NCBI RefSeq assembly: GCF_000743705.1
Contig: NZ_JQEZ01000003.1
Location: 124,014-188,013 of the forward strand
DNA: 64,000 nt
Reading direction: 5' to 3'
Source of the DNA: Ruegeria halocynthiae
Lineage (GTDB): Bacteria > Pseudomonadota > Alphaproteobacteria > Rhodobacterales > Rhodobacteraceae
Positions 25,879 through 35,266 of this stretch are shown here, one piece after another. Both the position numbers and the translations under genes were made by a program. Under the pieces are notes generated by a model that was given only the letters and a program-made list of their open reading frames with translations, searched no databases and was not told the DNA's origin. Every line of letters starts with the position of its first letter. The stretch's first letter is position 1.

Positions 25879-26858
25879 GCAAATCTGAGATAAAGCGGGG
25901 TCAGGAACCTCTGTATGAGGTGATCAGCGACATTCTGAAACGCAATATCCTGTCTGGTCGCCTGCCGGTGGGTCTGGTTCTGATCGAAGGCCCGATAGCA
26001 AACCTCATGAAGACAAGCCGCGCACCGGTTCAGGTGGCTTTGCGAAAACTGCACGAAGAAGAGTTAATTCATCGCTTCCGCGGTCGAGGCTATCTAGTGG
26101 GCGATGCCTCGGCAGACGCCGAGCCGATCCGGCAGCCGATTGATGAGTTTCAGCTTGAAATCCCCGACCAATCCAAATCAGCCCTTGCCGTACGCGGCAC
26201 ATGGTTGCGCGTCTACGATCAGGTCGAAGCGGATGTTGCGGCCTGCCAGGTGTTCGGCGAATTTCGCCTGGTCGAAACCGAACTGGCTGATTTTCTGGGC
26301 GTCAGCCGAACGGTCGCACGCGATGTTCTGAGCCGCCTGAACGAAAGGGGGCTGATCCGCAAGGGCGCATCTTCGCACTGGCTGGCCGGCCCGTTGACGG
26401 CACGTGTTCTGCGCGAAAAATATCAGCTGCGCGCTATCGTCGAACCCGCCGCACTGCTGTTGGCCGCCGATCACATTGAACCCGCAGAAATCACGAAAGT
26501 GCGCGAAGAAATCCGACATGGGCTGACCCGCGAAACCGACGCCTATGAGGCGGCATTCCAAAAACACTGCCTGGAACGCGCACCAAATGCCGCACTGGTC
26601 GAGATGATCCGCAACAACCGCCTGCTTCTTTCGTCAGTCAACGAAGCATTGAACCGCCTGGGTCTGCCGCCGGACCGGGTTGCTTTGGATCAGTATCAGA
26701 TCCTGTTTGATCTGATTGGTTCACGTCAGATCAACGCAGCAGCAGAATACCTCAAGGAACATTTACGGCTTCTTGCGGACAAGAATTTGGCACGTCTGAA
26801 GATCGTCGCGCTGGTGCCAGAGGCAGAGGCGATTCCGCGCTACCTCTCTCCCTTATAA
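25875..26858 (+). CDS. GntR/FCD-type regulator with two winged-helix domains
   Basis: 327 aa, longer than the usual 220-250 of FCD regulators. The first winged helix (about 8-75) reads PLYEVISDILKRNILSG ... IANLMKTSRAPVQVALRKL ... RGRGYLV. After a linker a second one (about 110-180) reads VFGEFRLVETELADFLGVSR and VARDVLSRLNERGLIRKG. An FCD-like helical region ends the protein. The ATG overlaps the stop of the signal-less SBP (ATGA). It sits just upstream of the polyamine-type ABC operon and probably regulates it; the AT-rich 250 bp after it would hold that promoter. The second helix could instead be a degenerate dimerisation wing. Confidence 0.82.
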   Translation: MSKSEIKRGQEPLYEVISDILKRNILSGRLPVGLVLIEGPIANLMKTSRAPVQVALRKLHEEELIHRFRGRGYLVGDASADAEPIRQPIDEFQLEIPDQSKSALAVRGTWLRVYDQVEADVAACQVFGEFRLVETELADFLGVSRTVARDVLSRLNERGLIRKGASSHWLAGPLTARVLREKYQLRAIVEPAALLLAADHIEPAEITKVREEIRHGLTRETDAYEAAFQKHCLERAPNAALVEMIRNNRLLLSSVNEALNRLGLPPDRVALDQYQILFDLIGSRQINAAAEYLKEHLRLLADKNLARLKIVALVPEAEAIPRYLSPL

Positions 26859-27108
26859 ATGCATTAAGAACACATTAATCATTTTTAATCTTTAAAAAAT
26901 TGAACGGAATTTATAATTCTGAGTAGTTTTGTTGATTTTTGACGTATTTATTAAAGAAAGATGGTTGTTGACCGCCATCTAAATCCAACTTTTCATACGA
27001 TATACGTTTTTACAAGGCCGCACCCAGTGCGCCACAACATCCTTGTGAAAGCGTCTGCCGGGGCGTTCACGACGCATCCAGTTGTTTGAATATCGAGTGG
27101 GGACTTGA
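26859..27108. promoter_or_regulatory. AT-rich promoter region of the polyamine-type ABC operon
   Basis: A sharp local drop in GC (26870-26960, e.g. TTTTTAATCTTTAAAAAATT) in front of the 27109 gene. No clear single operator palindrome could be picked out by eye. Confidence 0.4.
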
Positions 27109-28191
27109 ATGGCCAAGAATGAATCCATTTTCAGGCTAGAAAACATCACACGCCGCTTCGGCGCATTGACTGCGCTGGACAATATCTCGTTCGATGCACC
27201 GCGGAACGAATACATCTCTTTGCTTGGACCGTCAGGTTCAGGAAAGACCTCACTTTTGCGGGTCGTAGCCGGATTTGAAAAGCCTGATACCGGTCGGATC
27301 CACTTTATGGGCCGCGACATCACGGACTTGCCGGCACACAAACGCGGCATCGGTTTCGTGTTTCAGAATTTTGCGCTTTTTCCACATCTGACGGTGTTTG
27401 AAAACATCGCGTTCGGCCTGCGCAACGGAACAGATGACGTCACCGATGCAGAGATCAACAGCCGGGCCCAGGACATGGTTGAACTGGTTGGCCTTGAGGG
27501 GCTTGAAGATCGCGTCCCCGATCAGATTTCAGGGGGTCAGAAGCAGCGTGTCGCCCTGGCCCGAACGCTGATCATGCAACCCAAGTTGGTTCTATTAGAC
27601 GAACCCCTGGGTGCGTTGGATGCTAATCTGCGCGGGCGGATGCAGACCGAGCTGCGCCAGATTCGCGAACGCCTCGACGTTACATTCCTGCATGTCACCG
27701 GCAGCGAGACCGAATCCCTGGCCATGGGCGATACCGTTGCCGTGCTGGACCGCGGGCGGATCATTCAGTCGGGCACGCCGGAACAAATCCATGACACCCC
27801 GTCCAGCCCGGATGTGGCCCTGTTTCTGAACCGGTTCAACCTGTTTGACGGAAGGCTGTCCGCACAGTCCTTTCAGGGCCCGTTTGGCACCGTGCCGGTA
27901 AGTTACGTGTGCCAAAACCCGAAAGATGTCTACGCCGTTCGATATGACCGCACCAAGGCGTTCAGAAAAGGCGATGCCCTGCCCGGCCCGGCCCTGCCAG
28001 CCAGATTTCTTGCCAGCGAATATCTTGGATCATCCATCATCTCATTTTTTGAAACCGCCGACCACAAACAGGTCGAAGTGGATCACCATCTGAGTTTCGG
28101 CGACCCCGATGATTACAACGTCGGAGAAGAATACATCCTGTCCTGGGATCCCCGTCACGCCATCGTCTTTGGATCGGAGGTTGCGGCATGA
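27109..28191 (+). CDS. ABC importer ATPase, PotA-like, with Gly at the H-loop position
   Basis: 360 aa. Walker A GPSGSGKTS (40-48), Q-loop FQNFALFPH, signature ISGGQKQR (140-147), Walker B VLLDEP (161-166), D-loop GALDAN. The switch region reads LHVTGSETESLAMGD: position 198 is Gly where PotA-type ATPases have His (VTHDQ). The codons at about 27700 are clear (GTC ACC GGC AGC). The C-terminal third is a TOBE-like regulatory domain. The gene overlaps the first permease gene (ATGA). A second, canonical PotA paralogue lies at 32750 in the same cluster, so a mixed ATPase dimer with one degenerate switch is possible. Confidence 0.9.
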   Translation: MAKNESIFRLENITRRFGALTALDNISFDAPRNEYISLLGPSGSGKTSLLRVVAGFEKPDTGRIHFMGRDITDLPAHKRGIGFVFQNFALFPHLTVFENIAFGLRNGTDDVTDAEINSRAQDMVELVGLEGLEDRVPDQISGGQKQRVALARTLIMQPKLVLLDEPLGALDANLRGRMQTELRQIRERLDVTFLHVTGSETESLAMGDTVAVLDRGRIIQSGTPEQIHDTPSSPDVALFLNRFNLFDGRLSAQSFQGPFGTVPVSYVCQNPKDVYAVRYDRTKAFRKGDALPGPALPARFLASEYLGSSIISFFETADHKQVEVDHHLSFGDPDDYNVGEEYILSWDPRHAIVFGSEVAA

Positions 28192-29057
28192 GTACCGGAA
28201 GCCCTTCGACCCAACGAAACACGTTCACCGGCTGGCTCTTGGCGCCCGGAGTGTTCTGGATGATCCTGTTTCTGGTCGCACCGATCATGATGATCGTCTA
28301 CGTCTCCTTCTGGACGCAGACGACCTTTGCCATCAACTCGACCCTGACGCTGGACAGTTGGAAGAACTTCTTTAGCTCCGAGGCGTATGTGGGCGCTTTG
28401 TGGACCACGCTTCGATTGTGGCTGATCGTTCTCGCGCTGACCTTCATCATCGGCTATCCGGCAGCGCTGTTCGTCGGGCTTTTGGTCAAAAGCAAGACCG
28501 TCTCGACCATTCTGCTTGTGCTGTGTGTGATCCCGTTCTGGACGTCCTTCCTGATCCGCGTTCTGGCCTGGCGGCCGATGCTGGGCAAGGAAGGGGCGAT
28601 CAACATCATCCTGCAAAAGCTGGGCCTGATCGACAGCCCGATCGAGGTTCTTTTGTTCTCGGAACTTTCGGTGATCATCGGCATGACACAAATCTATGTC
28701 GTGTTCATGGTCGGTCCCATCGCCTTTATGCTGGGCCGGATCGACCGAAACATAATCGAAGCAGCGCGCGACCTTGGCGCAGGTTTTGGCCGGATTTTCT
28801 GGAAGATCATCTTTCCGCTCAGCCTGCCGGGCGTAGTCGTGGGGGCCATTTTCGTCAGCGTGATGGTTCTGGGTGAGTTCGCGACATCCGGGGCGCTTTC
28901 GGGGCGCAAGGTAAATCTGCTGGGCAACATCATCGTTACCCAGGTCGGGTCGCTCAAATGGGCAATGGCCTCGGTCGTGGGCGTGATCCTCACCATACTT
29001 CTTGGCATCGTCGTCGCCGGTTTCCTGCGCATCGTCGACCTGAAAAACGAGCTGTGA
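28188..29057 (+). CDS. ABC importer permease, PotB-like
   Basis: 289 aa with six hydrophobic segments. The EAA coupling motif is visible as EAARDLGAGFGRIFWKIIFPLSLPG. The early segment IMMIVYVSFWTQTTFAIN and the signature VPFWTSFLIRVLAW match PotB-type permeases of spermidine/putrescine importers. Overlaps the ATPase stop; the next permease starts 2 nt after its stop. Confidence 0.92.
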   Translation: MSTGSPSTQRNTFTGWLLAPGVFWMILFLVAPIMMIVYVSFWTQTTFAINSTLTLDSWKNFFSSEAYVGALWTTLRLWLIVLALTFIIGYPAALFVGLLVKSKTVSTILLVLCVIPFWTSFLIRVLAWRPMLGKEGAINIILQKLGLIDSPIEVLLFSELSVIIGMTQIYVVFMVGPIAFMLGRIDRNIIEAARDLGAGFGRIFWKIIFPLSLPGVVVGAIFVSVMVLGEFATSGALSGRKVNLLGNIIVTQVGSLKWAMASVVGVILTILLGIVVAGFLRIVDLKNEL

Positions 29058-29059
29058 TC

Positions 29060-29911
29060 ATGGAATCCAAAACTCTCAAACCCATCCTCGCAGTCTACGT
29101 CGCAGCGTTCATCCTGTTTCTGTATGGCCCGTTCATCGTGTTGGGCATCCTGTCCTTTCAGCAAGGACCCGAAGGCGGGCCACAATTCCCGATCATCGAA
29201 TGGTCAACCTACTGGTACAAGCATCTTTTCGGCCTGACACCGCCATCGCGCATCGCGCCCTTACCGGTGGGAGAGGCCCTGCTGCGGTCGCTGACATTGG
29301 CTTTCATGACAATGGTCACGGCCACAGTGCTGGGCGTGATGGCAGCGCAGGCATTCCGTCGCCGATTCCGCGGGGCAGGCATCGTCTTCTATCTGATCGT
29401 TCTGGGCATGATGGTGCCGGGTGTCCTGACCGGGCTTGGTACATCCTTGCTGGCCAACAATGTCGTCGGCATTGAGCGCCACTGGTGGACCACCGCCTTT
29501 GTAACGCATGTCGTCTACACCTTTCCCTTTGCGTTCCTGGTAATGCTGGCAATCCTCAACCGGTTCGACGGCTCGGTCGAAGAAGCAGCCTGGTCCTTGG
29601 GTGTTTCACCGGCCCGGACATTCCGCAAAGTGACCTTCCCTCTGATCTTTCCGGGTGTTTTGTCTGCAATGCTGTTCGCCTTTACACTCAGCTTTGACGA
29701 ATTCCCGCGAACGCTGTTTGCATCGGGCCGGGATCAGACGTTGCCGCTGGCGATTTACGGCACTTTCTCGGTCGAAATTCACCCCAATATCTTTGCCTTC
29801 GGCGTGATGACGACGCTGTTCTCATTCGCGCTGCTGACCGTCTACGGCATCCTGATGGGCCTGAGCGTGCGCAGAGCCAAAAAGATCGCCATGCAGGAAG
29901 ACATCTCATGA
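29060..29911 (+). CDS. ABC importer permease, PotC-like
   Basis: 283 aa, six hydrophobic segments, with the EAA motif EEAAWSLGVSPARTFRKVTFP. The start at 29060 (MESKTLKPIL) lies 2 nt after the PotB stop; the longer open frame from 28958 lies within potB. Its stop overlaps the first SDR gene (ATGA), so the transporter and dehydrogenase genes form one translationally coupled unit. Confidence 0.92.
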   Translation: MESKTLKPILAVYVAAFILFLYGPFIVLGILSFQQGPEGGPQFPIIEWSTYWYKHLFGLTPPSRIAPLPVGEALLRSLTLAFMTMVTATVLGVMAAQAFRRRFRGAGIVFYLIVLGMMVPGVLTGLGTSLLANNVVGIERHWWTTAFVTHVVYTFPFAFLVMLAILNRFDGSVEEAAWSLGVSPARTFRKVTFPLIFPGVLSAMLFAFTLSFDEFPRTLFASGRDQTLPLAIYGTFSVEIHPNIFAFGVMTTLFSFALLTVYGILMGLSVRRAKKIAMQEDIS

Positions 29912-30630
29912 GCATCGCGATCATCACAGGCGCCGGTTCCGGCATTGGTCAGGCAATCGCCGAAAATCTGGCGGCCAGCGGGTTTAAGGTTCTGGTCAAT
30001 GATTTTGACGCCGACGCCGCCGCGAAAACAACCGCCCGGATCGGAGCAAATGCCGCCGCGCATCATGGTGATGTCTCGAACCCGGCGGATGTGGCGCAGA
30101 TGATCGAACACTGCGCACGGGAATTTGGGGCCCCGACACATTTAGTGAACAATGCCGGTCACGTGCATCAGGCGGCGTTCACCGAGCTAACGGTTGATGA
30201 GTTCGACCGCATGATCGCGGTGCATCTGCGCGGCACGTTCCTTTGCACTAAGGCAGTTCTGCCGGGCATGTTGAACGCCGGTAAAGGCTGTGTGGTGAAT
30301 GTCGCCTCGCAGCTGGGGCAAATCGGTGGCGTCGAGTTGGCGCATTATTCTGCCGCAAAGGCGGGCATCATCGGCATGACCAAGGCACTGTCACGCGAAG
30401 TGTCCGCCAAGGGCGTGCGCGTCAACGCCGTGGCACCCGGGCCGATCAACACGCCGTTGGTCCGGGCCCTGTCACCCGACTGGCAGGCGGCGAAGGCCGC
30501 TGAACTTCCACTGGGTCATTTTGGGGAACCCGAGGATGTGGCCGACACAGTCGCATTTCTGTGTTCGGATGCCGCGCGCCTTTACGTGGGACAGACCCTT
30601 TGCCCGAACTCAGGAGACGTGATGCTATGA
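29908..30630 (+). CDS. Short-chain dehydrogenase/reductase (SDR) 1
   Basis: 240 aa classical SDR. Cofactor motif TGAGSGIGQAIAENL at the N-terminus, NNAGHVHQ, catalytic Ser before the YSAAKAGIIGMTKAL motif (Tyr-x3-Lys), and PGPINTPLVRAL. An Asp after beta-2 (VNDFDADAA) favours NAD(H). Translationally coupled to the permease before it and the SDR after it, so it probably oxidises or reduces the imported solute or its product. Substrate unknown. Confidence 0.88.
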   Translation: MSIAIITGAGSGIGQAIAENLAASGFKVLVNDFDADAAAKTTARIGANAAAHHGDVSNPADVAQMIEHCAREFGAPTHLVNNAGHVHQAAFTELTVDEFDRMIAVHLRGTFLCTKAVLPGMLNAGKGCVVNVASQLGQIGGVELAHYSAAKAGIIGMTKALSREVSAKGVRVNAVAPGPINTPLVRALSPDWQAAKAAELPLGHFGEPEDVADTVAFLCSDAARLYVGQTLCPNSGDVML

Positions 30631-31382
30631 GCGATATCGTGTTCATCACCGGGGGCAGCATCGGCATCGGCCGCGCCTGTGCGATCGCATTCGCGGCCCG
30701 AGGCGACACCGTCATCGTCACGGATGTGATGGAGGCTGAAGGACGCGCTGTTGTCGCCGAGATCGAAGATGCCGGAGGCCGGGCCGAGTTTCACAAATTG
30801 GACGTTCGATGCACGGACCAAGCCAACGCCGTGATTGCCGATGTCGAAACGCGCCATGGGGCCATCGACACAATCGTCGCCAACGCGGGTATCGCGCACC
30901 GGGTGCCGCTGGACCAGCTGACCGATGAGAAATGGGACCACACCTTCGACATTGACCTCAAGGGAATGTTCCGCGCGATCCGCCCGGCCCTTGCCGGGAT
31001 GAAGGCGCGCGGCACAGGCAGCATCGTCTGCCTGTCGTCCATCATGGGTGTCGCCTATGGCTGGGACGAACACGTTCACTATTCAGCCGCCAAAGCGGGG
31101 GTCGTCGGGCTTGTGCGCGGGCTGGCCGTGGAACTAGCGCGAAGCGGGGTGCGTGTGAACGGTGTGGCACCCGGCTACATCCGCACTGCTCAACTGCTTT
31201 CCGAAGAACACTCGCTGGGGCCCAAAGGGGCTGAAACAGCGGGCGAAAACATTCCGATGGGCCGGATAGGAGAACCTGACGACATCGCCGATGTTGTTGT
31301 TTTCCTTGCCTCAAACGGGGCGCGATACCTCACCGGACAAGTGATTGCTGTAGATGGTGGCCTGTTGGTCGGACGGTACTGA
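30627..31382 (+). CDS. Short-chain dehydrogenase/reductase (SDR) 2
   Basis: 251 aa classical SDR: TGGSIGIGRACAIAF, NAGIAHRVPLDQL, catalytic YSAAKAGVVGLVRGL with Tyr and Lys, PGYIRTAQLLSEE, and the C-terminal GQVIAVDGGLLVGRY. The start overlaps the stop of SDR 1 (ATGA); the longer frame from 30561 is inside SDR 1. VTDVMEAEG after beta-2 suggests NAD preference. The two adjacent SDRs are not near-identical, so they probably catalyse sequential steps or opposite stereoisomers. Confidence 0.88.
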   Translation: MSDIVFITGGSIGIGRACAIAFAARGDTVIVTDVMEAEGRAVVAEIEDAGGRAEFHKLDVRCTDQANAVIADVETRHGAIDTIVANAGIAHRVPLDQLTDEKWDHTFDIDLKGMFRAIRPALAGMKARGTGSIVCLSSIMGVAYGWDEHVHYSAAKAGVVGLVRGLAVELARSGVRVNGVAPGYIRTAQLLSEEHSLGPKGAETAGENIPMGRIGEPDDIADVVVFLASNGARYLTGQVIAVDGGLLVGRY

Positions 31383-31449
31383 ATACAGCGGGGCCTGCCA
31401 CCCCAAAACCAAGAAAAAGACACTCGACCTCAACAAGGAGTAAACAGAA

Positions 31450-32667
31450 ATGAGTACGTATTCACGACGGAAATTCCTTCAGACAACCGCAGGCAGTGCA
31501 GCACTTGCTGCTGGTGGTATGCCGTTTTTGGGGGCACAACAGGCCTTTGCAGCGGACCTGGCCAACCAGGAATTGCGCACTGTCGGCCTGTCCGTGACGG
31601 TACAGGAACGCATCCTCAACGATTTCCAGCAAAGTTCGGGCGTTGGGGCCGTGAATGGCAAGGCGGATATCTTCCCCAACACTCAAACCGAAATCCTGTC
31701 TGGCACTGACGCATATGACTGCTGGGAAATCATCGGCGAACGTCTGGCCGCGATGGTTGCCACCGACAAGCTGGCGCCTGTGGCGGCAGCCGATCTGAAA
31801 AACTGGTCTGGCATCCGCGATACGTTTACCACGGCGTCGGATCGCTGGGATCGCAACCGTCAGATCGTCGGGCAGATCTGGGAAGACGAAAGCCAGACGC
31901 GCCTGAACATGGTGCCGACAGTCTATAACTATGACTCGATTGGCTATCGCCCGGACCTTGTCGATGCCGAGGAAGCCTCGACCTGGGCGGCGCTGTTCGA
32001 TCCCAAATTCAAGGGCAAAACCGGTTTGAACGTCGATCCGCTGATCGCCTTTGGTCAGGCAATTCTGGCGATGAACGCTTTGGGTCTGCTGGAGGTTGAG
32101 AATCCCGGAAACCCGGATGCCGCATCAATCGAGGAAGCGTCTAAATTCCTGATCTCGAAGAAGAAAGACGGCCAGTTCCGCGCCCTTTGGGGTGACTTTG
32201 GCGAGCTTGTGAACCTTCTGGCCTCGGGCGAAATGGTCATCGCGGATGCCTGGCAACCGGCTGTGATGGCGGTCAAGGCACAGGGCGTTGAATGTTCCTA
32301 TGCCACAATGAAGGAAGGTTATCGCGGTTGGTCCATCGGTGTATCGCCGCTCAAGACCTCGAACAATCTGGAAGCTGTCACTGCCTATGCCGATTACTGG
32401 CTGTCCGGCCCGCCAGCAATCGCGGTGTCCGAGCAGGGGTACTACTCGCCCACCGTGAACGTCAAAGAGGTCATGGACCCGGATAAATACGCCTTCTGGT
32501 ATGAAGGCCAACCTTGGGTTGGCGCAACGGAACGCGGGATCAAGGAAGGCGATTTGCGTGATGGCGGATCACTGGAAACTCGCGCTGCCAATGTTGCCTA
32601 CTGGCACCAGTGGCCGGATGAGTACGACTTGCTGATCCGCAAATGGGACGAGTTCCTGTCGGCCTGA
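31450..32667 (+). CDS. PotD-like periplasmic substrate-binding protein
   Basis: 405 aa; RBS AAGGAG upstream. The Tat-like signal YSRRKFLQTTAGSAALAAGG ends near QQAFA. The type II periplasmic fold of the spermidine/putrescine family is seen in MVPTVYNYDSIGYRPDL, WAALFDPKFKGKTGLN, GEMVIADAWQPAVMAVK and YEGQPWVGATERG. It is the exported ligand receptor for the permeases at 28-30 kb and the paralogue of the signal-less protein at 24643. A 12-bp perfect hairpin follows. The ligand may be an amine, amide or opine rather than a classical polyamine, given the enzymes in the cluster. Confidence 0.92.
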   Translation: MSTYSRRKFLQTTAGSAALAAGGMPFLGAQQAFAADLANQELRTVGLSVTVQERILNDFQQSSGVGAVNGKADIFPNTQTEILSGTDAYDCWEIIGERLAAMVATDKLAPVAAADLKNWSGIRDTFTTASDRWDRNRQIVGQIWEDESQTRLNMVPTVYNYDSIGYRPDLVDAEEASTWAALFDPKFKGKTGLNVDPLIAFGQAILAMNALGLLEVENPGNPDAASIEEASKFLISKKKDGQFRALWGDFGELVNLLASGEMVIADAWQPAVMAVKAQGVECSYATMKEGYRGWSIGVSPLKTSNNLEAVTAYADYWLSGPPAIAVSEQGYYSPTVNVKEVMDPDKYAFWYEGQPWVGATERGIKEGDLRDGGSLETRAANVAYWHQWPDEYDLLIRKWDEFLSA

Positions 32668-32674
32668 TCCCGTA

Positions 32675-32706
32675 GTGGTTCAGCCGGACCCGTTCGGCTG
32701 AACCAC
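32675..32706 (+). terminator. Perfect 12-bp hairpin 3' of the PotD-like gene
   Basis: GTGGTTCAGCCG-GACCCGTT-CGGCTGAACCAC with an 8-nt loop and no T-tract. It lies 7 nt after the stop codon and before the second ATPase gene. Confidence 0.7.
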
Positions 32707-32749
32707 ATCCCTGATCTTCAAAAACTCACATCAAAAGGATGCGACGTCC

Positions 32750-33856
32750 TTGGCCTACGATCTGCAACTCAAAAATGTCGGAAAAGTCTATGACAACGGC
32801 ACACCAGCCGTCATCGACTTTGATCTGAACGTTGAAAAAGGTGAGTTCATCGCCTTTCTGGGCCCGTCCGGATGCGGAAAATCGACAACATTGCGCATGA
32901 TCTCGGGGTTTGAGACGATCACAACCGGCGACTTGTTGATCCGGGGTCAACGGGTCAATGACCAGCCACCCGAAAAGCGCCCGACCTCGATGATCTTCCA
33001 GAACTACGCCCTGTTTCCGCATATGAATGTGCGTCAGAATGTGCGGTTCGGATTGGAGGTCAAAGGCCTGCCCAAGGCCGAAGCTGACCAGAAAGTGGAC
33101 GGCATCCTGGACAAGCTGGGTCTTCTGGACATCTCAGAGATGCCCACAAACCGTTTGTCCGGCGGCCAACGTCAACGTATCGCATTGGCCCGTTCGCTGG
33201 TCGTCGAACCGGATATCCTGTTGCTGGATGAACCGCTTGGCGCGTTGGACGCAAACCTGCGCAAAAGCATCCAGAACGAGCTGAAATTGCTACAGCGCGA
33301 TCTGGGCATCACCTTTGTTTTCGTCACTCATGCCCAGTCAGAGGCGTTGGCGCTGTCGGACCGCATTATCGTGATGAATGCCGGGCGGATCGAACAGATC
33401 AGCCCCCCGCATGAGCTTTATACCAGGCCCACCAACGAATTTGTTGCCCGCTTCATCGGATCGAACACCATTATTCCCGGCACGGTCAAAGCGACCCAGA
33501 AAAACACCGTCACTCTGGACACTCCGTTCGGCGCGATCTCGGGGACAAACCGGATCAATGCCGCCCATTCTCAGGGCGAAATGATGAGCATCGTGCTGCC
33601 CGCCGAAGCTGTGGAACTGATCCCCGGAGAGACTGACCTGGGTCAGCTGCGGGAAACATTCGGGCCGAACACCATTCCCTGCACGATAGAACGGCTGCAA
33701 GTGATCGGTCACATCATGCAAATGCTGGTGAGGCTCGAAAATGGCGAGACGATCAATATCGAAGGACACGTCGATAAATACCGGGGTCGATTGACCGTTG
33801 GTGCCTCTGCTTATGTTGCCTGGCAGTCCGCCGGGGCAACGATAATTGCGCAGTAA
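32750..33856 (+). CDS. ABC importer ATPase, PotA-like (canonical H-loop)
   Basis: 368 aa. Walker A GPSGCGKSTTL, Q-loop FQNYALFPHM, signature LSGGQRQRIAL, Walker B LLLDEPLGALD, H-loop FVTHAQSEAL with His194 present. C-terminal TOBE/OB-type region. TTG start at 32750 with AAAAGGA 10 nt upstream; no better start is in frame. It is the second ATPase of the cluster and, unlike the one at 27109, retains all catalytic motifs. Whether it replaces, or dimerises with, the first is unknown. Confidence 0.9.
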   Translation: MAYDLQLKNVGKVYDNGTPAVIDFDLNVEKGEFIAFLGPSGCGKSTTLRMISGFETITTGDLLIRGQRVNDQPPEKRPTSMIFQNYALFPHMNVRQNVRFGLEVKGLPKAEADQKVDGILDKLGLLDISEMPTNRLSGGQRQRIALARSLVVEPDILLLDEPLGALDANLRKSIQNELKLLQRDLGITFVFVTHAQSEALALSDRIIVMNAGRIEQISPPHELYTRPTNEFVARFIGSNTIIPGTVKATQKNTVTLDTPFGAISGTNRINAAHSQGEMMSIVLPAEAVELIPGETDLGQLRETFGPNTIPCTIERLQVIGHIMQMLVRLENGETINIEGHVDKYRGRLTVGASAYVAWQSAGATIIAQ

Positions 33857-33868
33857 GGGCGGGTTGAG

Positions 33869-35221
33869 ATGTCCTTGCAAACCGTCACCCAACTCGCCAC
33901 TGATCTCAAGGCCGGACGCACCGATCCAGTTGAATTGGTCGAGGCCGTATTCGAACGGATTGAGCGGCACAATGACCCTGCGCTGTTTATTGATGTTCTT
34001 AAAAAACGCGCTCAGGCTGAGGCCCGCGCCGCTCACCTGCGGTGGCGCACAGGCACACCTGCAAGCCCGATCGACGGTGTGCCAATCGCATGGAAAGATC
34101 TGTTCGATTTGAAAGACCGCGTGACCACGGCCGGTTCGATTGTCCTGAAATCTGACCCGCCCGCCGGGGCTGACGCACCCATCGTGGCCCGCGCGGCGCA
34201 GGCCGGGATGACGTCGGTCGGCACCGTCAACATGACAGAGTTTGCCTATTCCGGAATTGGCCTGAATCCACATTACGGAACACCCCGCAACATCCATGCT
34301 GCCCCGGATGCACCGCGCAGTCCGGGCGGGTCGTCCTCGGGTTCCGGGGCCGTTGTTGCAGCCGGCATCGTGCCGGCGTCCATGGGGTCCGACACGGGCG
34401 GTTCGGTTCGTATCCCGGCCTCGTTCAATGGTGTGGTCGGGTATAAGACATCCATGGGGCGCTACCCGATGCAGGGTGTGTTTCCCCTGGCGCAGTCGCT
34501 CGACACAATCGGGCCACTGGCGCACACCGTTGCCGATTGCGTTCTGGTCGATGCAGTGCTGCGCGGGCGACAGCACCCCGATATTGAACCAGAGGATATC
34601 AGCGGTCTTTCCTTCGTGATCCCCGATCAGGTGATGTTCGATGACGCCGATGCCGACGTGGTGGCCAATTTCTATGCCACCGCCGCACGGTTAGAGGGTG
34701 CAGGCGCGCGCATATCCCGCATTTCCTTGCCTCAGCTTCAGGAAATCCTTGATCTGATGGCGAAACACGGGTTCCTTGCCGGGGCTGAAGCCTTGGCTAT
34801 TCACCGTGACCGCGTGGATGGCCCGCAAGCCGAACACATGGATGCGCGGGTGGTGCGCCGCGTGTTACAGGCCAGCGCCATGACTGCGGTTGATCTGGTG
34901 ATCCTGCAGCAAGCCCGAACGCGGTTGATGGCAGAAACCACTGCGCTGATCGGTGACAACGTGCTGTTGTGCCCGACCACAGCCACAACCGCGATGGAGA
35001 TCGCCCCGCTCGAGGCCGATCAGGATGAGTTCTTCCGACATAACGGCCTGACCCTTCGCAACACATCATTGGGAAATTTTCTGGATTGGGCGGGCGTATC
35101 GATCCCCAACGGGACAGATCGAAATGGCCTGCCAACCGGGTTCCTGTTGTCCACACCGCATGGGCGAGACGAGGCCGTGTTGGCAGCGGCATTGGCGACC
35201 GAAGACATCATACGCGGCTGA
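33869..35221 (+). CDS. Amidase-signature family amidohydrolase
   Basis: 450 aa with the full Ser-cisSer-Lys triad of the amidase signature: Lys76 in VPIAWKDLF, the cis-Ser within GGSSSGSGAVVAAG (about residue 156), and the nucleophile Ser179 in SDTGGSVRIPASFNG. The family hydrolyses primary amides, allophanate, carbamoyl or Asn/Gln-tRNA amides; the isolated gene, with no gatBC partners, argues for small-molecule amide hydrolysis. It starts 12 nt after the ATPase gene and is followed by the deacetylase-family gene, so the cluster looks like uptake plus deamidation of an imported compound. Confidence 0.88.
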   Translation: MSLQTVTQLATDLKAGRTDPVELVEAVFERIERHNDPALFIDVLKKRAQAEARAAHLRWRTGTPASPIDGVPIAWKDLFDLKDRVTTAGSIVLKSDPPAGADAPIVARAAQAGMTSVGTVNMTEFAYSGIGLNPHYGTPRNIHAAPDAPRSPGGSSSGSGAVVAAGIVPASMGSDTGGSVRIPASFNGVVGYKTSMGRYPMQGVFPLAQSLDTIGPLAHTVADCVLVDAVLRGRQHPDIEPEDISGLSFVIPDQVMFDDADADVVANFYATAARLEGAGARISRISLPQLQEILDLMAKHGFLAGAEALAIHRDRVDGPQAEHMDARVVRRVLQASAMTAVDLVILQQARTRLMAETTALIGDNVLLCPTTATTAMEIAPLEADQDEFFRHNGLTLRNTSLGNFLDWAGVSIPNGTDRNGLPTGFLLSTPHGRDEAVLAAALATEDIIRG

Positions 35222-35266
35222 CATCCAATTCACTCAGCGACTTTGAATGCACAGAGGAGAAATATC

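Noticed and set aside
33338-34576. 412-codon open frame on the minus strand
   Set aside because: Antisense to the PotA-like ATPase and amidase, both of which have intact catalytic motifs; the antisense product is low-complexity His/Arg-rich and has no RBS context.
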